Positions 24,370 to 34,153 of a DNA stretch of 64,000 nucleotides are shown here, piece by piece; position 1 is the first letter of the stretch; each line of letters starts with the position of its first letter. Under the pieces are notes generated by a model. It did not search any database, was not told where the DNA came from, and was given only the letters and a program-made list of their open reading frames with translations. The stretch is from an uncultured Lachnospiraceae bacterium. GTDB lineage: Bacteria; Bacillota; Clostridia; Lachnospirales; Lachnospiraceae. The stretch lies in the NCBI GenBank assembly GCA_934293375.1, contig CAKQYS010000008.1:1-64000 (forward strand), written 5' to 3'. A program made the position numbers and the translations under genes.

Positions 24370-27192
24370 ATGAAGAAGGAATATATTACAATAGAAGGTG
24401 CCAGGGTGCATAATCTGAAGAATGTCAGCTTGAAGGTGCCGAGAAATGAATTGGTTGTGATGACAGGATTGTCGGGCTCCGGCAAATCTTCGTTAGCATT
24501 TGATACCATCTATGCGGAAGGACAGAGACGGTATATGGAATCGTTGTCGTCCTATGCCAGACAGTTTTTAGGTCAGGCAGATAAACCGGATGTAGATAAG
24601 ATCGAGGGGCTGTCTCCGGCGATCTCGATCGATCAGAAGACGACGAACCGAAATCCGCGTTCTACGGTGGGTACGGTGACAGAGATCTATGATTATTTGA
24701 GATTGTTATATGCCAGAGTGGGAGTTCCACACTGTCCCCGTTGTGGGAAGGAGATCATGCGTCAGACAGTGGACCAGATGGTTGATGCGATCCTGGCACT
24801 TCCGGAAGGAACGAAGATCATGCTGCTGGCACCGGTGGTCAGAGGTAGAAAGGGACGCCATGAGAAGGTGCTGGCCGGTGCGAAGAAGAGCGGTTATGTG
24901 CGTGTGATTGTAGATGGTAATATGTACGATCTGGATGAGGAGATCACATTGGACAAGAACCTCAAGCATAGCATAGATATTGTGGTAGACCGCCTCGTTG
25001 TGAAGCCATCTATCCGCAAGAGACTGGCAGAGTCGATTGAGACGGTGCTGCATCTGGCAGAGGGATTGATGACGGTAGATGTGATCGGTGGAGAGCAGAT
25101 GCGGTTTTCGGACAGCTTTTCGTGCCCGGACTGTGGAATCAGCATTGAGGAGATCGAGCCGAGAAGCTTTTCCTTCAACAATCCATTCGGTGCCTGTCCT
25201 GTGTGCCATGGTCTTGGATTTAAGATGGAATTTGATCCGGAGTTGATGATTCCGGATCCTGACAAGTCGATTGCAGAGGGAGCAATTACAGTACTTGGAT
25301 GGCAGTCAAGTGTAGATAAAAGCAGCTATACACGGAGTGTATTGGATGCTGTTGCAGAGGAATACCATATTGATCTTGAGAAGCCATTTTCGCAGTATAC
25401 GCCACAGGAGAAGGATATTATCCTGAATGGTACGAATGGTCATGAAGTGAAGGTGCACTATAAGGGTAGACGCGGCGAAGGCGTCTACGATGTAGCGTTT
25501 GAAGGCCTTGTTAAGAATGTGCAGCGGCGATACCGGGAATGTGCAGAATCCATGAAGGAGGAGTACGAGACATTTATGACGATCAAGCCGTGTGAGGAGT
25601 GCCATGGCGATCGTTTGAAAGATACCTCGCTGGCAGTGACGGTTGGGGATCTGAACATTGCCAGATTGACAGATCTGTCGGTACAGCGTGCATATGACTA
25701 TCTGACACAGGTTACATTGACCGACAGACAGCTGGCGATCGGCGCGCAGATCCTGAAAGAGATCAATGCCAGATTGCATTTCCTGCTGGATGTCGGACTG
25801 GATTATCTGACATTGTCGAGAGCTACCGGAAGTCTGTCAGGTGGAGAGGCACAGCGTATCCGGCTGGCGACACAGATCGGCTCGGGACTGGTCGGTGTTG
25901 CCTATATTCTGGATGAGCCGAGTATCGGACTGCATCAGCGGGACAATGACAAGCTGATTGCGACATTGAAGAAGCTGCGGGATCTGGGGAATACCTTGAT
26001 TGTCGTAGAGCATGATGAGGATACGATGCTGGCGGCCGACCACATTATTGATGTGGGACCGGGGGCCGGAGATCAGGGTGGTGAGATCGTTGTGCAGGGG
26101 GATGCGAAGAAGATCATGAATTGCAAACGATCTATTACAGGTGCATATCTCAGTGGACGGATCCGGATTCCTGTTCCGGCAGAGCGCAGGAAGCCGACCG
26201 GATACCTGAATATCTATGGTATGCGGGAAAATAACCTGAAGAACATTGATGTGCAGGTGCCGCTTGGCGTTATGACCTGTGTGACAGGTGTGTCCGGTTC
26301 CGGTAAGAGCTCATTTGTCAATCAGATTCTGTATAAGCGTCTTGCCAGAGACCTGAACCGTGCGAGCATCAAGCCGGGACTTCATCGGGGCATGGAAGGG
26401 CAGGAGCAGCTCGATAAGATCATAGCCATTGACCAGTCGCCGATCGGCAGATCACCAAGATCGAATCCTGCAACTTATACGGGTGTGTTTGACATGATCC
26501 GGGATCTGTTTGCAAGTACCAGAGATGCAAAGGCTATGGGTTATACGAAGGGCAGGTTCAGCTTCAATGTTTCCGGCGGGCGTTGTGAGGCATGCAGGGG
26601 CGATGGTATGCTGAAGATAGAAATGCACTTCCTGCCGGATGTGTATGTGCCGTGTGAAGTATGTCATGGCAAGCGGTATAACCGCGAGACACTGGATGTC
26701 CGGTATAAGGACAAGAATATCTACGATGTACTGGATATGACGGTGGATGAAGCCTGTAAGTTCTTTGAGAATATGCCATCGATCTACAGAAAGATCGTGA
26801 CTTTACAGGAGGTCGGTCTGGGATATATTAAGCTGGGACAGCCATCCACGACATTGTCAGGTGGTGAAGCACAGCGTATCAAGCTGGCGACAGAATTGTC
26901 CAAGCGCAGTACAGGCAGGACCATCTATGTGCTGGATGAGCCAACGACAGGCCTGCATTTTGCGGATGTGCACCGGTTGACCGAGATCCTGCAGAGGCTG
27001 ACTGATGGTGGAAATACCGTTGTGGTGATTGAACACAATCTGGAAGTTATCAAGATTGCGGATTACATTATTGATATGGGACCGGAAGGTGGCGAAGGCG
27101 GTGGTACCGTCATTGCAACCGGTACACCGGAGGAGATCGTGAAGGTGCCGGAATCCTATACAGGACAGTATCTGCAACGATATCTGGAATAA
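24370..27192 (+). CDS. uvrA: Excinuclease ABC subunit A
   Basis: This 940-residue UvrA is the damage-recognition ATPase of nucleotide excision repair. It has two ABC domains with Walker [16 protein letters not shown] and [15 protein letters not shown], signatures [18 protein letters not shown] and [17 protein letters not shown], and zinc-binding Cys pairs ([27 protein letters not shown]). ATG 24370 has AGGAG 6 nt upstream; an in-frame GTG lies one codon earlier. Length is normal, and it ends at a strong bidirectional terminator. Confidence 0.97.
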   Translation: MKKEYITIEGARVHNLKNVSLKVPRNELVVMTGLSGSGKSSLAFDTIYAEGQRRYMESLSSYARQFLGQADKPDVDKIEGLSPAISIDQKTTNRNPRSTVGTVTEIYDYLRLLYARVGVPHCPRCGKEIMRQTVDQMVDAILALPEGTKIMLLAPVVRGRKGRHEKVLAGAKKSGYVRVIVDGNMYDLDEEITLDKNLKHSIDIVVDRLVVKPSIRKRLAESIETVLHLAEGLMTVDVIGGEQMRFSDSFSCPDCGISIEEIEPRSFSFNNPFGACPVCHGLGFKMEFDPELMIPDPDKSIAEGAITVLGWQSSVDKSSYTRSVLDAVAEEYHIDLEKPFSQYTPQEKDIILNGTNGHEVKVHYKGRRGEGVYDVAFEGLVKNVQRRYRECAESMKEEYETFMTIKPCEECHGDRLKDTSLAVTVGDLNIARLTDLSVQRAYDYLTQVTLTDRQLAIGAQILKEINARLHFLLDVGLDYLTLSRATGSLSGGEAQRIRLATQIGSGLVGVAYILDEPSIGLHQRDNDKLIATLKKLRDLGNTLIVVEHDEDTMLAADHIIDVGPGAGDQGGEIVVQGDAKKIMNCKRSITGAYLSGRIRIPVPAERRKPTGYLNIYGMRENNLKNIDVQVPLGVMTCVTGVSGSGKSSFVNQILYKRLARDLNRASIKPGLHRGMEGQEQLDKIIAIDQSPIGRSPRSNPATYTGVFDMIRDLFASTRDAKAMGYTKGRFSFNVSGGRCEACRGDGMLKIEMHFLPDVYVPCEVCHGKRYNRETLDVRYKDKNIYDVLDMTVDEACKFFENMPSIYRKIVTLQEVGLGYIKLGQPSTTLSGGEAQRIKLATELSKRSTGRTIYVLDEPTTGLHFADVHRLTEILQRLTDGGNTVVVIEHNLEVIKIADYIIDMGPEGGEGGGTVIATGTPEEIVKVPESYTGQYLQRYLE

Positions 27193-27196
27193 ATAA

Positions 27197-27225
27197 AAAG
27201 CCTGCTGTTTCGCACAGCAGGCTTT
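27197..27225. terminator. Bidirectional terminator between uvrA and the PRPP-synthetase gene
   Basis: AAAGCCTGCTGT (27197-27208) pairs with ACAGCAGGCTTT (27214-27225), a 12-bp stem with a 5-nt loop. It lies between two convergent stop codons, 5 nt from each. Confidence 0.85.
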
Positions 27226-27229
27226 CAGT

Positions 27230-28417
27230 TTATTTCTCAATGATTGTATGGTTCTGCTTGTATTCTGCAATTCTCGCACGGATTCGCTCCGTAGGATCCA
27301 GAATAGAGCTGATCGATACATTGTGATTCAGATTATCAATCAACAATGCAATATACTTGCTGAGGTCAGATGATACATACCACTCACGGGATAAGAGTTC
27401 CGGTGTCTGATAGGTCAGATTCGTGGTGATGATCTTAGAAATGATACCCTCTTCATAGCACTTATCAAAACGCTCCAAACCGTTCGTAAACAGACCAAAT
27501 GTACACATACAGAAAACTCTCTTAGCCTTACGCTTCTTTAATTCCTTTGCTACATCAATCATGCTGTCACCGGAAGAGATCATATCGTCTATGATGATAA
27601 CATCCATGCCTTCTACAGAGTCGCCTAAGAACTCGTGTGCCACGATAGGATTGCGGCCGTTCACGATCGTAGTAAAGTCACGGCGCTTGTAGAACATACC
27701 GACATTGACACCAAGAACATTGGCAGTATAGATTGCTCTGTCCATGGCACCCTCATCAGGACTGATGACCATCATATGCTCCTTATCAATGTCCAGATCC
27801 GGTGTAGAACGAAGCAGAGCCTTGATAAACTGATAGGTAGGACGAATGCTCTCAAATCCACTGAACGGAATTGCATTCTGCACTCTCGGATCATGTGCGT
27901 CAAATGTGATAATATTATTCACTCCCAGACCAACCAGCTCCTGCAGCATGATCGCACAGTCTAATGATTCTCTCGAAGATCTTCTGTGCTGACGGCTCTC
28001 ATACAGGAACGGCATGATAACAGTGATACTGCGGGCCTTTCCGGCAGCGGCAGCGATGACTCTCTTCAGATCCTGATAATGATCGTCCGGTGACATCCTA
28101 CATTCATGTCCACAAAGTGAATATTTCAGGCTGTAATTTCCAACATCCACCAAGAGATACAGATCATATCCACGGATCGTTTCGGTAAGAATACCCTTTG
28201 CTTCTCCGGAACCAAATCTAGGGCAGCTGCTGCCAATCAAGTAGGTGTCTCTTTCATAACCGTTAAAGGCAATGTTAGACTTATGGCGGCTGTTGCGCTC
28301 ATGTCTCCATTTTACGATGTAGTTGTCAACCTTGTTTCCGAGGTCTTCGCAGCTCTTTAAGGCAATGATACCGAGCTGTCCTACAGGTATAGTTTCAAGT
28401 TTACTTTCGTCTGGCAT
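27230..28417 (-). CDS. Ribose-phosphate pyrophosphokinase family protein
   Basis: This 395-residue protein of the PRPP synthetase/phosphoribosyltransferase family is longer than classical Prs (about 315). It has ARSITVIMPFLYESRQHR (ribose-5-phosphate/ATP region), the domain link FDAHDPRVQNAIPF, and the PRPP-binding loop VIIIDDMISSGDSM. It would make PRPP from ribose-5-phosphate and ATP for nucleotide synthesis, although this longer clostridial branch may have a distinct role. ATG 28417 is set by GGAGG 8 nt upstream. The gene has its own promoter. Confidence 0.85.
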   Translation of the reverse strand: MPDESKLETIPVGQLGIIALKSCEDLGNKVDNYIVKWRHERNSRHKSNIAFNGYERDTYLIGSSCPRFGSGEAKGILTETIRGYDLYLLVDVGNYSLKYSLCGHECRMSPDDHYQDLKRVIAAAAGKARSITVIMPFLYESRQHRRSSRESLDCAIMLQELVGLGVNNIITFDAHDPRVQNAIPFSGFESIRPTYQFIKALLRSTPDLDIDKEHMMVISPDEGAMDRAIYTANVLGVNVGMFYKRRDFTTIVNGRNPIVAHEFLGDSVEGMDVIIIDDMISSGDSMIDVAKELKKRKAKRVFCMCTFGLFTNGLERFDKCYEEGIISKIITTNLTYQTPELLSREWYVSSDLSKYIALLIDNLNHNVSISSILDPTERIRARIAEYKQNHTIIEK

Positions 28418-28481
28418 TTTGTTTTCCTCCATGTAGAATGTAATCGAATACCACAATTATCGTGTAAATTGCGCTATTCCC

Positions 28482-28510
28482 ATATAACATCATTATAAGA
28501 AAGAAGTCAA
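28482..28510 (-). promoter_or_regulatory. Promoter of the PRPP-synthetase-like gene
   Basis: TTGACT (28510-28505), a 17-nt spacer and TTATAT (28487-28482) on the minus strand lie between dnaC and this gene. Confidence 0.55.
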
Positions 28511-28547
28511 GGGAAATATGGAAATTAAAAATAATTCTCATAATCCC

Positions 28548-29546
28548 TTAATGTTTTAGAAGCATTTTCTTCTTCTTATAACGAACATTATCACCATAAA
28601 ATTCGATTGCTGTGTAATGCTCAACAATTCGGGCATTTAACCGCTCGCCGTAATAGTCTCGAAGCTGCTTCAGCGTGCGGTTAGTGGAAATGATTGTTGC
28701 ACGCCCGGCAAGCAGGCGTTCATTGACGATCTGATATAGTTGTGATTTCGTAAAATCATTAATGAATTCTGTACCCAGGTCATCCAGGATCAGCAGATCT
28801 GCATGAAACAGAAATTCATACTGTGTCTGATCCTCCTTTGAGGCATTGTGCCGGATCACTACATCCGGCAGAAGCTGTTCAAACAGCCGGGTAGCCGTTG
28901 TATATAATACCGGATAGCCCTGATCTAACAAAGCTTTTGCAATGCAGTTAGATAAATAGGTCTTTCCCAGACTGGTTGGTCCGAAAAACAGAAGATTTCC
29001 GTGTTCAACCGGAAAATCCTTTACATATTTCTGAACACGATTCATAACACCATGCATGTAATCATACTGGGACTGTGCATGGACACCATCTGTATCCTGA
29101 CTATAATAATCAAAAGAAAAGTGGTCAAAATTCTCTGTGTTCAATTTCTGTTGAAGATTGGACTGCATATAAAAGGTGCGGATCATTTTCTGCTGCAGGC
29201 AGCTGCATGGCTCACCGTCAACAAATCCGGTATCGCGGCACCGGCCGCAGGTATAGATTGGTGCGAAACTGTCTGCTGCATATCCGTTTACCAGCAGCAG
29301 AGCAGTCTCTTCGTCATGCAGATTCTGCAGGAAACTGTCTAAATCGGGCAGATCTGCTGAGTTGCCGGATAATCTTGCCTTTGCATAAGAGACTGCTCCC
29401 GACGCAATTTCATCGTGTAGTTCTTTTATGCGTGGAATCTTTTCATAGATCTCCTGTCTGCGATATTCCAGCTTCGCGGTGTTCGCATTTCTGATCTGCT
29501 CATATTCAACCATAAATGGCTCATATTTTCCGTTAGGAGATGGCAT
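28548..29546 (-). CDS. dnaC: Replicative helicase loader, DnaC/DnaI-like ATPase
   Basis: This 332-residue AAA+ ATPase loads the replicative helicase. An N-terminal helical region (1-90) is followed by a Cys cluster (CGRCRDTGFVDGEPCSC, about 109-125) that probably binds zinc. Walker A GPTSLGKTY (about 188-196), Walker B LLILDDLGTEF and sensor IISTNRT follow. The IstB transposition helper shares this fold, but the N-terminal domain and the dnaD partner support the replication role. The start overlaps the end of dnaD by 14 nt, so the two proteins are made together. Confidence 0.87.
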   Translation of the reverse strand: MPSPNGKYEPFMVEYEQIRNANTAKLEYRRQEIYEKIPRIKELHDEIASGAVSYAKARLSGNSADLPDLDSFLQNLHDEETALLLVNGYAADSFAPIYTCGRCRDTGFVDGEPCSCLQQKMIRTFYMQSNLQQKLNTENFDHFSFDYYSQDTDGVHAQSQYDYMHGVMNRVQKYVKDFPVEHGNLLFFGPTSLGKTYLSNCIAKALLDQGYPVLYTTATRLFEQLLPDVVIRHNASKEDQTQYEFLFHADLLILDDLGTEFINDFTKSQLYQIVNERLLAGRATIISTNRTLKQLRDYYGERLNARIVEHYTAIEFYGDNVRYKKKKMLLKH

Positions 29547-30663
29547 GATTGATATCCTCCATAAATAATGCAGTCAGTTCATCCAGATCGGCATCCGACT
29601 GGCTGCTGTTCTTCCTGCTGTCATCGGCTGCACCCTGCACGGAAGCAGAGGCACGGACAGGCTTCTTTTTACTGTTATAGAATTCCTGATCAAGACGGTT
29701 AATATCTGCCAGGGTATGTACATTTTCATTATGCCAGCGTTCCAGAATACCATTCACATAGTTGAAATTGGCATCCTGTGGCTTTTGACGGATCGCATGC
29801 CTGCAGGCCTCCACAATAATAGAGGAATCAAATCCATATTGCTGATGCCATGTGTTGATCAACTCGATCTCATCGTTCGTCGCCATCCGGCGATATATGC
29901 CAAGTGCATTTAAGACGCTGGAATACAATGCATTATAGTCCCGCGTGGAATCCTTCGCAGCATCCACGGTCTTGATGCCCCGGCTATACCAGTCAATGGC
30001 AATCTTCTCCATGTATCTTAGACTCTTCTTTCCGATCATAATACAGTGTTCGATCAGATATTCCAGCAGTTCCGTTGAGAAGTGCAGATCATCGTAGATA
30101 TAAGCCAATGTTTTGATCTCTGTCTGGGAAATCGGTCTGCCGAGATATGTTTCCAATAAATAGTGAAGCTCTGAAAAACCGGCATTCGATTCAATCTGTG
30201 CCAGCATTTGTGGTGTCAGTTCACGCTTGGACGGAATCTCGGCTGCAGCAGCCTGTAAAACGGCTGAATCCGGAGATACTGTGGCAACACCTCGTTTCGC
30301 ATCCTGCTCGGACTGGAAATCCGCCATCTTGGCAAATGGATCTGCAGCCGATATGGTGGGATCTTTTTTTGCCTTCAAAGGAAGCAGCGTAATGCCGACC
30401 AGCTTGCGTCCCTCATAAACAAGCCGAAGCACTTCCTCCTTGATCCAGTATTTGAAAGCCCTGCACAAGTCCTTCTCTGTGATGTCAAAATAATCGGCAA
30501 TCTGCTGTGTGGTTACAGCCCGGCCAGCCTGCATCTGGCGGAGCAGATACAAGTAGATCTTCACATAATCCCCTTGTGCACCGGCCATATACGCATCAAT
30601 AAAGAGGTTAGATACAGTCGTGTAGGTCTCGTTTTGTTCAGTTGTAATTGTAATTGTATTCAT
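29533..30663 (-). CDS. dnaD: DnaD domain primosome protein
   Basis: This 376-residue protein has an N-terminal winged-helix region (about 25-85, QIADYFDITEKDLCRAFKYW) and two C-terminal DnaB_2/DnaD-type helical domains (about 165-235 and 245-315), with YDDLHFSTELLEYLIEHC and INTWHQQYGFDSSIIVEAC as the recognisable repeats. It would help open DNA and recruit the helicase loader at the origin or restart sites. It lies directly upstream of dnaC. The leader contains several DnaA-box-like sites. Confidence 0.85.
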   Translation of the reverse strand: MNTITITTEQNETYTTVSNLFIDAYMAGAQGDYVKIYLYLLRQMQAGRAVTTQQIADYFDITEKDLCRAFKYWIKEEVLRLVYEGRKLVGITLLPLKAKKDPTISAADPFAKMADFQSEQDAKRGVATVSPDSAVLQAAAAEIPSKRELTPQMLAQIESNAGFSELHYLLETYLGRPISQTEIKTLAYIYDDLHFSTELLEYLIEHCIMIGKKSLRYMEKIAIDWYSRGIKTVDAAKDSTRDYNALYSSVLNALGIYRRMATNDEIELINTWHQQYGFDSSIIVEACRHAIRQKPQDANFNYVNGILERWHNENVHTLADINRLDQEFYNSKKKPVRASASVQGAADDSRKNSSQSDADLDELTALFMEDINHAIS

Positions 30664-30745
30664 AACCCTGTTCCTCTCCGTCTCTCATGTGGAATTGCAT
30701 TGTAACACACATTTTTAGAAATGAAAATAGAACAAAAGTTTGCCG

Positions 30746-30946
30746 GAATCCACAAGCCAAAATGTGGAAAATGTGGATAATGTGAACAACTAAATTCCAG
30801 TGAACAGGTGGGAAAAACAGACAAGCCAGTAAATACAAGGACAATTGAAAAAAATAGGTTCACATAATGTTAAGTTTATGTAAATAAAGAATCCACAACC
30901 CAATCCGGGGAGTTATCCCCAGATAAGTTGTGGATAATGTTGATAA
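30746..30946. promoter_or_regulatory. Cluster of DnaA-box-like sites upstream of dnaD
   Basis: TGTGGATAA, the reverse complement of the perfect DnaA box TTATCCACA, occurs at 30772-30780 and 30929-30937. Each has a near-match directly abutting it: TGTGGAAAA (30763-30771) and TGTTGATAA (30938-30946). TTATCCCCA lies at 30913-30921, and GAATCCACA at 30746-30754 and 30889-30897. The boxes lie in the 283-nt gap between murC and dnaD, with an A/T-rich stretch between the two pairs. The gap contains no gene. Confidence 0.6.
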
Positions 30947-32326
30947 CTATTTTCCAAGCAGGTGTTCGCCAATATCTACAACATTTCCGGCTCCCATAGT
31001 TATTAACAAATCATTTTTTTTGCAATTTTTTAATAAAAAGTTTTCGATCTGATCGAAGCTGCCAAAATAGTGTGCATCTACACCCTTTTTCAGGAGTGCC
31101 TGTTCAAGATCTCTTGCATGTACCAGACCGGTATCTTTCTCTCTGGCAGCATAGATATCTGCGAGGATGACATGATCCGTGCCGGATAATGCATCAACAA
31201 ATTCATCAAATAGTGCACGGGTTCTGGTATAAGTATGTGGCTGGAAAACAAGCCAGATCTCATGGTGTGGTGTATGACTGGCAGTATTGAGAGTTGCCTT
31301 GATCTCAGTTGGATGATGTGCATAATCATCAATTACTGTTACACCATTTAAGGAGCCCTTGTACTCAAACCGTCTTTTGGCACCGCCACAGGCGGCAAGA
31401 CCGGCAACACATGCATCGAAGGATACACCGAATGCCAGTGCTGCAGCAATCGCCGCCAATGCATTTGTAACATTGTGTTCACCACCGATGCCCAAATGCA
31501 CCTCGCCAAGTGCTTTTCCATCCTGCATCGCTGTAAAGATCATATGCCCCTGATCGTCTGCGTGGATGTCAGCCGGATAATAGTTGTTGCGGTCAGAACG
31601 ACCGAAAGTAATAATACGGCAAGGCAGTTCTCTGGTTACCGTTTCAAATGCGTCCATATCGCCGTTGATCACCAGTGTGCCGTCAGCACCGAGATTCGTG
31701 GCAAATGTATGGAAGCTTTCCTTGATCTCCTCGATATCCTTAAAGAAGTCGAGGTGATCTGCATCTACATTTAATATAATAGAAAGCTTCGGGAAAAATG
31801 CATGATAGCTGTTCGTATATTCGCATGCCTCAGTAATGAAGTAATCTGTGTGTCCTACACGGATATTGCCGCCGATCGCATCTAACATTCCGCCAACTGA
31901 GATCGTCGGATCTACATCTGCTTCGAGAAAAATACAGCTCAGCATAGAGGTTGTGGTAGTCTTGCCATGTGTACCGCTGACAGCGATTGAATTCTTATAG
32001 TTTGCCATGACCTGTCCAAGCATCTGTGCCCGGGTGAGCATCGGGATCCCGGCATTCACACATGCGACATACTCCTCGTTGTCTTTGGAGATTGCTGCGG
32101 TATAAACTACAAGATCCGGTCTGTCTTCTATGTTAGAAGCACGCTGTCCAATGTATACGAGGGCACCCTTAAGCTCTAACATCTGTGTAATGGCAGATGC
32201 CTTGCCGTCGGAGCCGGTTACCTTGAAGCCCTCTTGTAACAGAATCTCGGCAAGTCCGCTCATGCTGATGCCGCCGATTCCAATAAAATGTACATGGTTT
32301 GGTTTGTTGAAATCAATTTGATACAT
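30947..32326 (-). CDS. murC: UDP-N-acetylmuramate-L-alanine ligase
   Basis: This 459-residue Mur ligase adds L-alanine to UDP-MurNAc, the first step of the peptidoglycan stem peptide. The N-terminal Rossmann region HFIGIGGISMSGLAEILL is followed by the ATP loop AVSGTHGKTTTTSM, ITEACEY, LNVDADHLDFF, and a C-terminal domain with VIDDYAHHPTEI. ATG 32326 is chosen over an in-frame TTG because AAGGA lies 7 nt upstream. Length is normal. Confidence 0.96.
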   Translation of the reverse strand: MYQIDFNKPNHVHFIGIGGISMSGLAEILLQEGFKVTGSDGKASAITQMLELKGALVYIGQRASNIEDRPDLVVYTAAISKDNEEYVACVNAGIPMLTRAQMLGQVMANYKNSIAVSGTHGKTTTTSMLSCIFLEADVDPTISVGGMLDAIGGNIRVGHTDYFITEACEYTNSYHAFFPKLSIILNVDADHLDFFKDIEEIKESFHTFATNLGADGTLVINGDMDAFETVTRELPCRIITFGRSDRNNYYPADIHADDQGHMIFTAMQDGKALGEVHLGIGGEHNVTNALAAIAAALAFGVSFDACVAGLAACGGAKRRFEYKGSLNGVTVIDDYAHHPTEIKATLNTASHTPHHEIWLVFQPHTYTRTRALFDEFVDALSGTDHVILADIYAAREKDTGLVHARDLEQALLKKGVDAHYFGSFDQIENFLLKNCKKNDLLITMGAGNVVDIGEHLLGK

Positions 32327-32371
32327 AAGGAATCCTTCCAATCTTTTTAAAATAATGAAAATCTTTTCTTT

Positions 32372-32400
32372 ATAATATATTAGAACAAATCCTTTCGCAA
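32372..32400 (-). promoter_or_regulatory. Promoter of murC
   Basis: TTGCGA (32400-32395), a 17-nt spacer and TATTAT (32377-32372) on the minus strand lie about 45 nt before the murC start. Confidence 0.5.
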
Positions 32401-32404
32401 GGTG

Positions 32405-32467
32405 TTTTCATGGCGAAAACATGAAAATTCCATGAAAATGTGGAGAAATACCCGAAAAACATGAAAA
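32405..32467. repeat. CATGAAAA octamer cluster between murC and rpmG promoters
   Basis: CATGAAAA occurs at 32420-32427, 32431-32438 and 32460-32467, with an inverted copy TTTTCATG at 32405-32412. Together they fill the space between the two divergent promoters, where a shared regulator would bind. Confidence 0.5.
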
Positions 32468-32472
32468 ACATC

Positions 32473-32502
32473 TTGACTACTTGACCATTTCTGTGGTAAT
32501 GT
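32473..32502 (+). promoter_or_regulatory. Promoter of the rpmG-secE-nusG-rplK-rplA operon
   Basis: TTGACT (32473-32478), an 18-nt spacer and TAATGT (32497-32502) lie before an approximately 200-nt leader. The leader (32508-32707) contains an 8-T run (32528-32535) and a small GGATAC/GTATCC hairpin near 32618-32632. It has no convincing gene, and no known riboswitch was recognised. Confidence 0.45.
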
Positions 32503-32707
32503 AGTCGTTGCGGTGGTAGACACAGCTTTTTTTTGTTGCGGAATTTTATGAGCACAGATACACGAAATCCTGTCATAGCATATGGGATTTTGGTGCAGGA
32601 TTTTCGCAGGAGACATATGGTGGATACCATGTATCCTTCGGGAGATCAGGGCAGGTATCAGTCCGGATGGAACGAAGAGGTTAAAGATGAATATGGAGGT
32701 GAAAGTT

Positions 32708-32857
32708 GTGCGTGTAAAGATTACATTGGCATGTACAGATTGTAAACAGCGTAACTACAATCTGACAAAGGATAAGAAGACGCATCCGGACAGAATGGAA
32801 ACAAAGAAGTACTGTAAGTTCTGTAAGGCTCACACATTACACAAGGAAACGAAGTAG
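32708..32857 (+). CDS. rpmG: 50S ribosomal protein L33
   Basis: This is a 49-residue L33 of the zinc-binding type, with C9/C12 (ACTDC) and C36/C39 (CKFC). GTG 32708 is chosen because GGAGGT lies 7 nt upstream; it gives the canonical start [12 protein letters not shown]. Longer in-frame starts upstream add residues not seen in L33. It opens the conserved rpmG-secE-nusG arrangement. Confidence 0.95.
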   Translation: MRVKITLACTDCKQRNYNLTKDKKTHPDRMETKKYCKFCKAHTLHKETK

Positions 32858-32897
32858 TCAGTTGTCGGTTTTTTGATGATCAGATAGGAGAGATCAG

Positions 32898-33101
32898 ATG
32901 GGTAAGAACGAAGATTCAGCAACATTAAAGAGAAGTTGGATTCAAGAACTGAAGGGCGAATTCCGTAAGATCGTCTGGCCTGATAAGAAGGAGACAAAGA
33001 AGCAGTCCATTGCAGTTATCATGATTGCGATCGTACTGGGATGTCTGATCGCGGGCATTGACTGGCTGTTACAGATTGGTATGTCTTTTGTTATCGGGTA
33101 A
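32898..33101 (+). CDS. secE: Preprotein translocase subunit SecE
   Basis: This 67-residue single-span SecE has the conserved amphipathic helix ELKGEFRKIVWPDKKET (about 17-33), followed by one transmembrane helix (about 38-62). It clamps SecY in the protein-export channel. Position between rpmG and nusG is the usual bacterial order. Confidence 0.95.
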   Translation: MGKNEDSATLKRSWIQELKGEFRKIVWPDKKETKKQSIAVIMIAIVLGCLIAGIDWLLQIGMSFVIG

Positions 33102-33115
33102 AGGTTGGTGATTAT

Positions 33116-33640
33116 ATGTCAGAAGCGAATGAAGCAAAATGGTATGTAGTCCATACCTATTCAGGTTACGAGAACAAGGTAAAGGCTGATATCGAGAAGA
33201 CAATTGAAAACAGACATTTAGAGGATCAGATTCTGGAAGTCACTGTTCCATTGCAGGAAGTCGTAGAGATGAAGAACGGTGCTAAGAAGACGGTATCTAA
33301 GAAGATGTTTCCGGGTTATGTGTTATTGAATATGGTTATGAATGATGCCACATGGTATGTTGTACGAAATACCAGAGGTGTTACCGGATTTGTAGGTCCG
33401 GGATCGAAGCCGGTTCCGCTTACTGAGACAGAGATGAAGAAGCTTGGTTTCAAGGCTCCAGAGATCGAGATTGATATGGAGGTTGGAGACACGATCAAGG
33501 TTGTTTCAGGTGCATGGATGGATACCGTAGGAACCATCAAGGCAATCAACAAGCAGAAGCAGACCGTAACCATCGATGTAGAGATCTTCGGCAGAGCAAC
33601 AGCTGTTGAGATTGATTTTGTTGATATTCAGAAGTTATAA
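33116..33640 (+). CDS. nusG: Transcription termination/antitermination factor NusG
   Basis: This is a 174-residue NusG. The NGN domain (about 7-115) has [27 protein letters not shown] and [11 protein letters not shown]; the C-terminal KOW domain (about 122-174) has [18 protein letters not shown]. It binds RNA polymerase and affects pausing and coupling to translation. It lies 14 nt after secE and 20 nt before rplK. Confidence 0.96.
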   Translation: MSEANEAKWYVVHTYSGYENKVKADIEKTIENRHLEDQILEVTVPLQEVVEMKNGAKKTVSKKMFPGYVLLNMVMNDATWYVVRNTRGVTGFVGPGSKPVPLTETEMKKLGFKAPEIEIDMEVGDTIKVVSGAWMDTVGTIKAINKQKQTVTIDVEIFGRATAVEIDFVDIQKL

Positions 33641-33660
33641 GAAGAGAGAGGTGCGCTAAA

Positions 33661-34086
33661 ATGGCGAAGAAAGTAGAAGGATACATTAAGTTACAGATTC
33701 CTGCAGGCAAGGCAACTCCAGCGCCACCTGTTGGACCAGCATTAGGACAGCACGGTGTTAATATCGTACAGTTTACAAAGGAATTCAATGCAAGAACAGC
33801 AGATCAGGCTGGCATGATCATTCCTGTAGTGATTACTGTATATTCAGATAGAAGCTTCAGCTTCATCACAAAGACTCCACCGGCTGCAGTATTGATCAAG
33901 AAGGCATGTAAGATTGAGAAGGGATCAGGCGTTCCGAACAGAACAAAGGTAGCTAAGATCTCTAAGGCAGATGTACAGAAGATCGCTGAGACAAAGATGC
34001 CTGACTTAAATGCAGCATCATTAGAGGCAGCTATGAGCATGATCGCTGGTACTGCACGTTCAATGGGAATCACAGTTGAAGAGTAG
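33661..34086 (+). CDS. rplK: 50S ribosomal protein L11
   Basis: This 141-residue L11 is of normal length. It opens with [24 protein letters not shown] broken over two conserved segments ([19 protein letters not shown]), and carries [19 protein letters not shown] and the C-terminal rRNA-binding domain ending [13 protein letters not shown]. It forms the GTPase-associated centre of the 50S subunit. Confidence 0.97.
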   Translation: MAKKVEGYIKLQIPAGKATPAPPVGPALGQHGVNIVQFTKEFNARTADQAGMIIPVVITVYSDRSFSFITKTPPAAVLIKKACKIEKGSGVPNRTKVAKISKADVQKIAETKMPDLNAASLEAAMSMIAGTARSMGITVEE

Positions 34087-34108
34087 GCATTGAAATATAG
34101 TAAAGTTT

Positions 34109-34139
34109 AGGTGGGAGGGTCGCTCCCGATAATACCACA
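34109..34139 (+). promoter_or_regulatory. L1-binding mRNA hairpin (rplA leader)
   Basis: AGGTGGGAG (34109-34117) and CTCCC (34123-34127), followed by GATAATACCAC (34128-34138), form a stem GGGAG/CTCCC inside an outer GTGG/CCAC pairing. The GGTGGGAG...ATACCAC arrangement resembles the L1-binding helix of 23S rRNA. Its place 15 nt before rplA suggests autogenous translational control by L1. Confidence 0.6.
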
Positions 34140-34153
34140 GGAGGTTTTTATTT

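Noticed and set aside
30905..30922. GGGG/CCCC hairpin after murC considered as a terminator
   Set aside because: The stem is only 4 bp with no T-run, and the TTATCCCC sequence is better explained as part of the DnaA-box cluster.
30664..30946. Chromosomal replication origin
   Set aside because: DnaA boxes are present, but dnaA, dnaN, recF, gyrB and rpmH are not nearby. Regulation of dnaD-dnaC or DnaA titration is more likely without skew data.
32533..32745. 70-codon frame in the leader of rpmG
   Set aside because: It overlaps the rpmG start, has no ribosome-binding site and no family-like sequence. Its length is within chance.
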